Source: Blasia pusilla (Eukaryota; Marchantiophyta; Marchantiopsida; Blasiales). From it: a stretch of DNA of 64,000 nt. The stretch is taken from the NCBI GenBank assembly GCA_050084515.1, contig CM114273.1, positions 10,850,001-10,914,000 of the forward strand. Reading direction: 5' to 3'. Below are positions 35,367 to 46,990 of this stretch, in pieces (position 1 is the stretch's first letter; every line of letters begins with the position of its first letter). Made by a program: the position numbers and the translations under genes. The notes beneath the pieces are model-generated. The model was not told the DNA's origin and did not search any database. It saw only the letters and a program-made list of their open reading frames with translations.

Positions 35367-36960
35367 TCTCCAGACTGCATCCTTGATAATCTGCCAATTT
35401 GTGGCGAAGATGAATCAGTGCATCTGATAGCCACGTCGCGCAGCATCCATGAATAACGGCAAATTCATCTCGGCGATTACAAAGGCATAAAGTACTGATC
35501 CGCCAGCTGATGGTGCTTCCAACAGTTCAATTCGGGCTCTCGTTTGATGGGCTTTACACGTGGTTAGACCAGCAGCCTACATGGCCCCGATCGCCGTCAT
35601 TGAATCTTGTAGTGTGCAATATTTTCAGTTTAGACACAGGACAAGCAAACAGCGACAGAGAACAAACTGGTTCGAGTACTGCCCCTGTGGCTCTCCGAGA
35701 ATAAAGGGAGGAGAAGAGACGGGAGATTTCAGCATGCACCAAGCACGGTGGAATGCGAAAATATTTGTCCGGTAAATCATACAGCAATCAAATGAAGGAA
35801 GTAGTCATGCATGAAGAAAAAGGGCCCAACATCCTTGACAGGGCTTCTTTTGTTTCAACTGTATACTCATCACCTGCATTTGCCAGTGCAGAACAACAAT
35901 CAAACAGGTCCAACGTCACAGCAATATGAAATGATTCCAAGGAAAAAAGTGTTCCTTCTGCTGCCCACGAATCACACCTTCAGTGAAAGGACGATCCACA
36001 GAGAGATCACCAAAAGTTGCATAGTGCCACATGGACGCCTGGAGCAGCCGAATTGCTGTAAATCTCTCACGCAATGCGACTAAAGTGCCCAGCTTCACTC
36101 AGCGGAAACACTCGGGCTCTACATCGATCTGCCGACAGCGCTCGTCGACTCAGAATCTGGTGGACTCAGATCTTAATAAATTACTCCAATCTTGAGTTCT
36201 GTCACTCCTCCATGTAACATTTCGTCCTATTGTTACATCCGCGAGGGACAATTAGTTCGACACTCGTAATTTGAGCAAGAGTTGACGCACAATCTCTGTA
36301 AAGTCTAACGAAAACCACCAAGAACTCTCATCAAATCGAGTGCAACTTCACAGCATCCGCTGCCGACGGCCGTGAGACGCCGGGATCGGAGTGGGGATCG
36401 TGGGACCGTCACGAGACCGATCACAGACAGACAGCGTACATAACGGTAAACCACGCGTTATCCTACTAATAACTACGCTCCTAATAAGTCCGGCCTTTTC
36501 GTTGTTAGACTGTGCTGATCGCGAAAATAGTGCAGTGCGACCTGCGTTCCGTCACTACTGCCTTGTAATAACGTTTCGCAACCGAATACGCACGACATCG
36601 CCAGCACCCGCAATCCGACCCGCCTCCATACAATATGCCTGGCGTCCATGAACCAGCAAACAATCCAACAATCAATGACCAGACGGACAGTCCAACGCAG
36701 TGCCCGTCCAAACCCCTTCTCTCCGCGCTCCGTTAGGGCTCGGACTGAGACGGACGGACTCGTCCATATTCCGAAGACCTCGTAGCCATATTCCGAGCAC
36801 CGGCTCCGAATTCCCCTTCAATTTAGGCCACCCGGTAGAAGCCTGGGACTCGGATACAAGCCTCGTGTGCTTTCAAACGTCCAAATCTGTACACGTACAT
36901 ACGAAGAACGGGTTCTTTCGGGGAAAAAAGGTGATCCCCGCGTGCGATCTTCAATCCGAG
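35367..36960 (-). promoter_or_regulatory. Upstream region (promoter / possible 5' UTR) of the EXS gene
   Basis: The sequence upstream of the EXS start codon becomes distinctly CpG-rich between about 36.1 and 36.9 kb and then drops sharply into AT-rich DNA near 36960. I see no convincing coding exon here. A non-coding first exon is possible but cannot be placed from sequence alone. Confidence 0.35.
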
Positions 36961-39900
36961 CAAAAATATTAAATTAAATGTCAAGTTTTAAATTTTAAAT
37001 TTTAATGTGAAACATGAAATAGTGCGCTAGACATGAAAATCGAAAATAATAAACATATTACATGCTCAGGAAATTTTAGTAAAGTTCTTTATGTTGTTTG
37101 GCCGAGTCCCATTTTCGAATTGCTTTCAATTAAAGACTCTAATAGTAATACGTGTGGCGTCGTGACGGATTCTTCCATGATCCTAAAATCACACGCGACT
37201 CGTCTTGAAAATCCTTTGTTCAGCAGAAATTACAGCAGCTCAGAAATTCCAGCGGCAACCTCTTCAGGGAGCAGCATAAATGAATATCCCTTCTTCTTAC
37301 AATTTTTTAATTACATTTTTGCCTATATTGATACGTGTAATATTTAACATATGACTTAACAAGTTTAATCAATACCTTTCACTTGTGAAAATAATAAAAT
37401 AGTATTATATAATAAAATGAGACCGTCTTCCTTCGTGTGTTAATTCATGGCTATTATTTTAGCTGAGTTCGAGGAAAGTGGATATTCATTGCGTTTCCTA
37501 AAAATAGTTTAAAGGATTTCACTTATCTTTTCAATGAGTTGCTTTTGCTTACATATTCTTTTAAGTATGTTCTATTAAGTTGATCTCCCAATACTTTTCT
37601 TCGCGGCCTTTCCTAGCTTAATTTAGAGTGGTGTTTAATTTAACTCTTCTTTTAAGTTGACTCTTGTTTTGATGGTATTTATGGTTCTTTCGTTACGGGA
37701 TCCTTACTTACCCTTTTGACCCTTGTGAGATTCCCTCTCTAAACTAGGAAATGTGGATAACTTTTTTGCTAGTCATCAAATGGATGAGAAAGGAGAGCAT
37801 GTAGCTGCCATACGTAGAAGCGAATTACATTCGTTAATGAAAATTCTATTTTCTCCCTTCGAAACAATTCTTTGTGTATGTGATTTGAAATATGAACATA
37901 TATCTTCAAAATTCGTGCGTCTCATGTAGAAATAAACATATTTTTAAATTGACTTGATTATCCTTGTAATTGTCATGTGAACCAACTACTAGTCGAACCA
38001 GTTCAATTATCATTAGTCCCACTAGTGAATCAGAAATATTTTTTACATCACGTCTATCAAGGTTAGGATCCAATCTTTTGGAATCTTTTGTCATAAGGAT
38101 AGTATTTTCCAAACAGGGATAATTCGGACAAAATGTTTTTGGGGTAATAACCCTAAACACGTACATTCGGTTATTGTTTTCGAGCAAATAATAATTTATC
38201 CAAGTAAAAAATTTAAAAAATAATCGCCCGGAGTATTCAAGCATCCCCACCACGTCCAACCAGGTGTGTGGTGGAACACAAACTCCTCCGTAGATCTACA
38301 GAAATTAGAATCCCAGAGACTTTTACGCCCTTCCTATGATACAATCTGCATAGGGCGTTCCCAGGGTTATAAAAGGAACTAACTACAGGACAGTTCGGTG
38401 GCTCGTGGCCCGCACTGAAGTAACCCGCGTTCGCCGGATCGAGCGTGCGGATTATGTTGGTGAGGTGAGAGAAGCGAACCGAGTGACGAGTCCATTGAAC
38501 ATAAGCTCTGAGCAAAGCAAGCAAACAAACCACCATGGATAACTGAGGTGTCATTATATGCGAGGGAATAACCCGAGTTCGGGTATATGCGCCTAGCTAA
38601 AGGGAAATGATTGGCGTTTCAATATGGCATCTCCAGGATACGCGCGAATGGGTGAGGCCCGGGTTTCCGGATACCTGTTTCTTTTCTGTGTTCATATAAT
38701 TCAAACAAAGGAGGACGTAGAAACTTGGATGGAAAACCCATCGGGACTCGGGAGCGGACCAAAACCGGCCAGCGCCTCGAACTGAAGACAAGGGGTGAAA
38801 TCATTTTTATTAATTCATGTCTTAAGCTTTTCAAAACTTCTTGCCCCCGTGCTACCCTGACATTATAGAAGTGACGGCAAATCAGAACGTAAATTGGACA
38901 GATTTATGTGACTTTTTTTTCAAGAATCAAATCTCACATGTACATTTCGGATGTCCTCGCTGTCTTGCTGATGGGTTTCTTATCGTAAATGAAAGCCATA
39001 AACAACTAATGGTGAAACTTCATGACGGGACTTGTACAAATGACCCTATAAAAAAACCTTTACACATAATTATCATTAGATTGATGACCTATGTTCTCAT
39101 ATTTAACACTTTCTAATCAAACAATTTCGAATCTAATTTTGTTAAATTTAAATATGAATGTAAACTACCTTATTCACAAAATTAGGAGGAGTTCATTTCA
39201 CTATTTGGAAAGCATAAATAAATGTTACATAATATGAATATTATTTTATTTTAATGAAAAACTAGTGTAAGTACATTCTCGAATGCCATTTTAGATCGTT
39301 TTCAAATAATCTTATTGGCCGAAATTGCAAGAAGTAGCAAAATGAAGAGGCACTATCTCCAATAAAATTAAAGATAATTTTTAAAAAAGGATATTAGAAA
39401 AAAAAACAACCCTCTTAAAACATTTTACTTTAATGTTAAGTAATAGATCCTACATGGGAAGAGACCTGGAGGTCATGACAAATCTTCAGCACGTAGAGAC
39501 AAAGGCTCTAACTTCGGACCATATTAAAAACTATCCACAAGCATATTATTCCTACACAATCACCTACCCAATAACGTTTGCTGAGATTACAAGTATGAGA
39601 ACAACAACAATCGTCCATTATTTAAAGCACAAGGATCTCCTATTTTCATTAGGGAATGTTTGTCTAATGCTATCCCCTAACAAACTCCAGTCTTGGTAAA
39701 TGTGCCTAGTAGGACTGAACCTCAATGGAAACTCTTTTGCTGCCTTGAGGCGTCTCTGGTGTGTAGTAACCATGATTCAATCCACTCCATTACATGGATC
39801 AAAATCCTCCTATTGACTGCAACGATAACAATAACACTCTGAAGTATTTCTTCTTCTGACTATGCCTAGTGCAAGGAATCCAGAAAGCCAAGCAGATCTC

Positions 39901-40256
39901 AGAGATTACCCAAAAGCAAGGGAGCCCAAAATGAATCTACCTTTCACTTGTGCAACCAGGCCATTCTGCGGTAAGTGATCTACGAGGCAAATATTCTCAA
40001 AAGACCACCAATTCTCGTCTATGGTAAGATCGCTCATACACAATGGTGAAGGTATCCACACAATCCAAGGAAGAGCTCCAGGCCGGTGTCTGAAATCTGC
40101 TGTAGCATTTGTAAATTTGATGAACTCTTCATAGATTCCTTCAACCTTCAACTAGGCTTTGGAAATTGGAGACTGATTTCTTGTATGTTGCATTATCAAA
40201 AGAGGGTTCACAAGGGGAATGTCTGTATACTGTGGAACTCTAGTAGGTAAGTACCC
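36960..40256. other. Intergenic spacer between EXS and ARPC4
   Basis: Mostly AT-rich with one GC/CpG-rich patch at about 38.24-38.77 kb. The patch carries a 105-codon minus ORF (38237-38554) starting MTPQLSMVVCLLALLRAYV, which looks like a secretion signal but has no recognised body. The part just left of 40257 should include the ARPC4 3' UTR. Confidence 0.35.
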
Positions 40257-43200
40257 TTAAAGAAATTGCCGAAGATACTCAGTTGCAACCAGGCGACCCC
40301 GTGTGTTCACAGACAGCTTCAGTTCACTTATTTCTTTGTCAATATCCTGCAAACCGTTTCCTAGAGTCAAATCCCCACTCAACTTGCCAGCAATTGCATT
40401 CCTTCCAAACACCAGGTATATTCCACTGAAATCCCTTTTTCAAACAGTTCGGTGCACAACCAAAAAGAAATCAGGAAATGTGGGCATGGAACTCAAAACC
40501 AAAAGCAAACATTGCAATTTTACTCAACCTCTGATCTAGTCATGATGTGAACTACTGGGGATGTCACAGACCTCCATGAAGGCAACAACAAAATCAATTA
40601 ACTTGTGCTTGAACATTTCTTCGCAGTGGAAATTCGTGATCAAAAAGCTTATATCATACCCCTGCATGCACTCCCAGAAACATCACATTAAGGCACGAAA
40701 TTCGAGTATCACTTCCCGTGCGAGGGAACAAAACTGCAACTCCTGTAAATTTGATAGGAAGCATGATTTTCTCCCATTTTTCATGGATGTACCTGAACAG
40801 GTTTCCTTCTGAGAACTTGAAACGACTCAGCACGCATGGACAGAAACCGTAGAAATTTCTTGGCCAAAATGTTCTCAAGCTCGTCTGCTTGCTTCACCTG
40901 CACATCAAAAGCATCAAGTTACATCCTTTGCAGCTTTAACAAGCCACAAATATAACAACTGTACCATCAGGGAAAGATCGTTATGTATCATGTGAATCAA
41001 TGATAGACCTTCACTGCAATTCGCTTTGCTTCTCATTCACAACAGAATAACATCAATAACCATTACAACATTCTGAAAATTAAACAGCTGAAATATTTAG
41101 ACATATGAACACGCAAGACTCACTGCTCAAAAAACTGCTTGGGTTTGACAAAACTTTTGCGTGCAGAGAATGGACAATCTTGATATGCTACAGTGCAGGA
41201 AGTCAATATTAATGAAGGCTAAATGCATGTGGATAATACCACAGTAGTTACTTAAATGTTTGCTGGAGCTCCATTAAGCTGATGCCTCTCACCAAAATCT
41301 GTAGTGACATGGAGGCAAGGAATGGAGGCGGACATTCTGACCTTCATAAGGAGAGCCCAGGAGATGCTTAGGGTGTCAACTTTTCCCATGGCATGGTTGA
41401 AGTCACGGAGAATCAATTGCATGGGATCAATCCTCTGTGACCTCAAAGAAAGGTCACATGAAAGGAAACAAACTCAAGGGGGTAATACACCGCCCTTTAA
41501 GCAAACTGTACTCATGCACGGCATCAGACCAACACTTCATGGATTATACCACTGCAGTTTGGCATGCCAAACCAGATAAAGTGATTGCCGTGAACTGGTC
41601 AAAGTTTTGAGCTTTTTTTGTATGACGTGAGCTTCCTCATGGATAGCTAAGGTTGGGGTGATGTTTGAACTTGAAGTGAAGCTACCAAGGAATAGAGCAG
41701 GCGTCTTCACTTTGAAATGGACGAAGCAGCCCCAGGAACTGCCTTCCCATCACTGAAGCTCTGAAGGCGGCAACACGGACTCAGAAGAGACCAGTGAATC
41801 AGGAAAAATATAAAATGAAAAGCTCCAGGAGATTACTAGATCAGTAAGGCTTGCTACAGACCATGACTTGTGTAAACAAGAGGAGATGGCTTCTGCGAAT
41901 AGACTGGCCATATCAGCAGGAAAATATCAACCACCTAAGCAACCCACTCAAACTTAGAGCCTTGTGTTTCCTGAGCCAGCAGGCTTCCCTCCTCAAGAAC
42001 CTTACTGAAGTACAACTTCTGGAAGGGCCTATTTCCCTAAACGATAAAAAGAGCATACACTTAGAACACCCAAGCTTCAACTCCTCACTGCTAGAGTAGT
42101 AACCCCCACACAGTCAGGCTCTGAACTTTGGCCACCCCAGGTCTTATAAGTTGCCAAAGGTCTTGAATAGCCATAAAAAAACCCATCATGCAGAAAAGCC
42201 TCATGACAATGTGAAAACCATATCTCAGGATTGAGAGTTTACAAATTTCAGGGCCGTGCCAATGTCCTCTCCAGGGACTGATCACTTTTCTCCAGCACCT
42301 AGAGAAAATGTCCTTCTTGGTGATTCTAATTAGCTTCCTGAAAGAGCTTTCAAATACTCTACTCCCAATCCTCTTGTCGTTACCAAAGAGTGACACAATG
42401 ACTGCAGAGGGAGGGTTTCACAAGCTGCTGCTTGTGAAGCAAGAGTAGCAAGCTAATTGATGACCTTCCATCAAGCACAAATAGGATCTCTCTGAAAAAC
42501 TGTATAACACCTATATCTCAATCAGCATCAATGGGAGAGATGGATCCAGCTGAGCAGTCGGGACACGGAAAGGATGAGAAGATACCATATACTCATTTAC
42601 ATTGACATCAGATGGACAAGCTTCGAACCTTCCAGCCCCTATGTCTACTGATATGTGGCTCGATTCAGATGCAGCTCAAAGACTTGAGAGTCAGCAGAGT
42701 TAGCGTTTCATTTGCTACCACGGAGGACAAGCTATGTCGACATTGCAGTTTGAAGGAATGTTAAGGTTGTTCCTTTCAAATTCAACTTCCATGACAGAGT
42801 TAGAACAGGTTCCCGTGGCTATTTCAGTACACTTAGCTGACACTAAGTATTCTCGTGTGAGGCAGGAACAGGTTCGTATCCCATAACCCGTCAGGTGATC
42901 TGCATTTTCCTCCTCGGACAAACCTGCCACCAAGTTCTTCTCTAGGACCACATTCACCTTGGCCTTAAGCTTTGCCTTGCTCAGGTGCTCTCTTCAGGGG
43001 ATAGCTAAGTGTGTCAGGCTTTTACAACAGTACGTGAGAGCCAGAAAATAACATGTAGCTTCTTACAACACTCTGGACTCTGCTGCTGCCACTTGCTTAG
43101 CTGTGCATGATAGGGATGCGTGAATATTGCAAATATTGTACTGTCACGTCAAATAGCCCCTAGGGCCTTCATGGACAAGAAATTGGTTCTTTCATTTAAT

Positions 43201-46200
43201 CTCTCTAGATCATGGGATACAGTACTACTTTATAGGTAGTCTCTCTTCTCTTCGCAATCTTGGTTCAATTTCAAACATAATTCAATTCATTTCTTCATTC
43301 TTCTCTCCAGACTGATTTTTGGTAGCCCGAAAGTGAGGTTCATCCATGGCACCTTGTGCCCAGTTCTACTTCCTGCCTAAAGGGCTACTCTTCTGGATCT
43401 AGGATCTGCTGGGGAACAACTGAATCGTCAGAAAGCTCAACATCATACATCCACCATGCATGTTGATTTGATCTGTCCTAAAAGCTGTCCACAATTATCG
43501 ACAGTATTGTCCTCTTAGCCCCCTGCCTTTCCTTGCATCTTATGGCAGGAAAACAACATGAATCTTCTCAAACCATGGACCATTTCTAGGATTGAAATTT
43601 AAGTTTTCCAAGTTGGCCACTGTGCACAGACTCTTCCAACACCAGATTGCCCCTTGTCAGATCATTAAAGAAACCGTCTTTATGGGAGAACCCAGCTTAT
43701 GAAAAGTGCAATGATAGGAGTTTCTAGGGAAACCATAATGGTAGCTATGTTACCAACCTTGATACTGATGCGAAGAGAGTTTATTGAGGTTTCAATCAAG
43801 CATTTCTCTGCCTCATTCCTGCAAATAAGCACCTGCACGTCACTCAACAACTCAGGCGCACACAATTCTTGGTAATACTATCAAATGATATCCACTCCTA
43901 CTAACCACTCAAAGGATTCTGCAGAACGGTGTAGGTCTAACACACTAGATTAACAACTGGCTTCCAGTTATGAGACAAATGATAGATGAAAGATAATCTT
44001 ACCGGATTGAGCAACAGTTCTGGACTGGTCCTGCAAAGAAAAGCCCAACATCTCCAAGTCAGTTAATAATGCTCACACTTGTTGTAGAGATAGAGTATAT
44101 GAATGCAAAGACTACCTGTAACACAAGGGTGATGACCCCTTGTCTACATCTGGGTTGCCAAGAATTGAACTTCAAGAAAGCACTTCCCTATGTTCTTCTC
44201 TATTGGTCATCTCCTCTTTGGCCGCACTCCCATATGTCTCCATGCCATAATACTACATACAAAGTTTGACCTAAAAATAAACTACCCGAAAGATCTTGGC
44301 CTTGCCTGTGAAACACCCTTTTCATACACTCAGAGCTTAGTCAAATATGAGGGAAAAATCACCAAAAAAAGCTTCTGGGACTAATTATAGTCAAGTAGCA
44401 AGGTCCACAAGGATGTAGCACAATAAGACTTCCATATTATATCATGTGAACTAGATCTGGCTGGTTTAACGAACCATGAGATGCACAAAAAATCTTGTAT
44501 TTCAATTTCTCAATGAAGTCATTTTCTCCAAAAAAATGAAAAAATATGACAAGGCATTAATGACAGTTGAGAGAACGAAATTTAGCATTTGAAGAAAGAC
44601 ACATACGGAAATAAGAGAACTCATTTGAAAAACGACACATGTCCGTGAGCCTTAATGACACAAATAAGAGAACTAATTTTAGAATTTTGAAAAATGACAC
44701 ATGGCATTCCTAACTAGTTTTATATTCCTAAACCCCTAATGCTGATTCCCCTAAAAGATTATAGTACTGTTCCACAGCATTTACATCTAGACCTCAAACC
44801 CAGGCCAGAGGATCGCAAGAGAGTGAACAGTTGTGACCGGAAGTATTAGTTTGAAGGTGTCACACATGAGAAGAAGTTCTCACTTGAACTCAACTTCCGG
44901 TTTGTTATGTCTCTCAACCTCCTGACATGGAAAGTTCTGCGTACAGGGGAATCCAAATAATTGGTTAAGTCATCAAGAATCTAGTAATAGATTTTCAGGA
45001 TCCCTGATTGCAGACACAGCTTTAGATTGGACCACGCAACCACAGCCTTATGGTAGTCTCCAAATGCCGTTAACAAATCAGATATTTGAACAAATGTAAC
45101 AATACGTTTACAATTTCTGAACTCACCAACTAACAACTCACGGTGAGCAAGAGAGGGCAAACAAATATGTTCATACTTCAAAAAGGGCAGGCAGGCACTG
45201 TGCTAACTTCACCAGGTAAGATACACCACAGAAGTCCACATACATGTCACATCAATCCATTTAAAAGCCATCCGATCAAATACCACCCATAAAAAAGTGA
45301 TTCATAACCACCACTGACTTTATCTACTAGTTAAACCTATGTCATTGACATATCCACCACAAAATTATCAAGATTTTCCTTAATATTATGAGAATGAAGA
45401 CTTTAGACAGACTAGCGACAGCTTACGGGATCCTTCCAAACATGACGCGTGGGTGAAAAGGCGTTGAAAGCCTGACATTATCTTAAGAGGAGGGCAGATC
45501 TTAGATACCTGTAAGCACATGGCTGCTGTAAGAGTATTCCGTATGCATGTTAGATAAGGCCTCAGGGTGTTGGCCTGCGGACAGAAAGTCAGGGGCCCAT
45601 TAGAATGGCATTGGCAGAGATTGACAAGACGAGAAGCGTTGATTAGATACTTGATATAATACTGTGAATGACCCAAGAAAAACGACTCTTGGACGTGAAG
45701 TTTCTACGGAACTCGACAGGGCAAGTTACAAACAATATTTTACATTTCACAAACCTTGAAGAGGATTGACACAGTTCTAGAAAGCTGATATTGGAAAAAA
45801 ATTGAAATTACTATTTTTCCTTGTTGGAAACCTAGTTGAACAAAGAAACTCCACCACGAAGAGCACTCGCAAAAACTAGAAAAAAAAATTAAATAGTCAT
45901 CTACGTCAACCTTAACAAGTAGAACACGTCCACTGCGTGGAATGGCTTCCACATCATCTTCGAGATCACACAAATCAGTCAATTTTTTTGTTCTGCATTA
46001 AAGTTTGTGCGACATTTTGTCCTTGATTTTAGAATTAAAAATTTTCTGGACTAACTCAGGTTCATGCGGTGCTAAACTCGACAGACATAGACGCATTTGC
46101 TTCAATTCTACATTCTCGTCTATCAGGACAGAATGCTCGAACCAAAACCTTCTGAAACGAACTATAGTCCTGTATGTGAGGACAAGAAGTGCCACTGCCA

Positions 46201-46404
46201 GAATGGACGACGAGTCACTCGGCAATTCGCTGCGATCTACAGAGGAGGCCAGGGAATTTAAAGACAAGATTGGACGGCGGGAGCAGCTGGCGTCGCCGAA
46301 GCTTAACTGATGGCCTCAACAGCCTACAGACAATCCAAAAACCCACTGAGAGCTGGACCGGCAATTTGAAGAAGTTGATCAACATAGTGGAGACAACTTA
46401 CCAT
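40257..46404 (-). CDS. ARPC4: Actin-related protein 2/3 complex subunit 4 (ARPC4), 8 coding exons, complete
   Basis: Coding exons, in transcript order: 46402-46404 (ATG only), 45509-45574, 44884-44936, 44003-44030, 43758-43832, 40793-40897, 40572-40661, 40257-40346. Every intron is GT-AG, phases agree, and the sum is 510 nt, giving 169 aa, the usual ARPC4 size. Motifs in order are [101 protein letters not shown] and a C-terminal RQFL. Role from family knowledge: ARPC4 forms, with ARPC2, the structural core of the Arp2/3 complex that nucleates branched actin filaments in the cytoplasm. The start rests on an ATG followed directly by a perfect GTAAGT donor; exon 2 opens with A-N-T-L right after a clean acceptor, so the initiator Met must come from an upstream exon. 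The long intron between 40897 and 43758 carries LINE debris. Nothing suggests a pseudogene. Confidence 0.97.
41290..42760 (+). pseudogene. LINE debris within an ARPC4 intron
   Basis: About 41640-41750 resembles the repeat at 29.8-30.1 kb, and about 42640-42745 encodes a degenerate zinc segment (RFRC-like, then KLCRHC). The part before 41640 is less certain. It lies wholly inside the intron between 40898 and 43757. Confidence 0.5.
44590..44705. repeat. Short tandem repeat in an ARPC4 intron
   Basis: Two imperfect units of about 55-60 bp share AATAAGAGAACT, then TTTGAAAAA-GACACATG. Confidence 0.6.
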
Positions 46405-46990
46405 TTCAGCCCTAATCCTAATCAATTCGTTTCGAATACTAGCCGCGTGACAAGACCTGGCCGCTTCAAGCACCTACTCCACACGCAGGACAGATTCTAC
46501 AGACACCGATCTCTGGTCAAGTGAAGGAAATCTGCACGCACTGAGAGGCACGTATTCTCCCCATCAGTCATACGGATTGGTCAACACTCCTCGCACATAC
46601 AATTTAAAACCCCCGCATCTGATCACGAATCGCTGGAAACGAGACTCAGCTTGCCATGTCCGTCAACGGCACGAGCTAGCGCACAAAATAATAAAAACGC
46701 GTTTCCAAACTGGTCCCGTTTTCAGCCTCCAGTGAAAACAAAGCCGATGCAACGAAATGGATTACTCCTCCATTGTAACTTAGTCTCCACGGTCCACCTC
46801 CGCCTCCGCTTTCTCGTAAATCGGATTCGAGATCCTCTTTCAGGGACAGTCTGCAGCTCTTGTATCCAACAGCATCCTCCTGTCAACGCCGATTGCACGA
46901 GTCTGTGCGAATCGGCGTTCCCTCACGTGCGCTCTTTCCTTTACGCACGTAAAAAATTCAAGAAGTTTATTTTGAATGGGTGACGATAGC
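46405..46990 (-). promoter_or_regulatory. Probable promoter and 5' UTR of ARPC4
   Basis: This CpG-rich block lies directly upstream of the ARPC4 start codon and contrasts with the AT-rich spacer to its right. On the minus strand a TATA-like TTTTAAATTG occurs near 46600. The short ORFs here on either strand match nothing I know. The assignment rests on position and composition, not on a mapped transcription start. Confidence 0.45.

Noticed and set aside
39906-40151. 81-codon minus ORF just downstream of the ARPC4 stop
   Set aside because: It has no recognised domain and lies where the ARPC4 3' UTR is expected. ARPC4 is already complete at its normal length.
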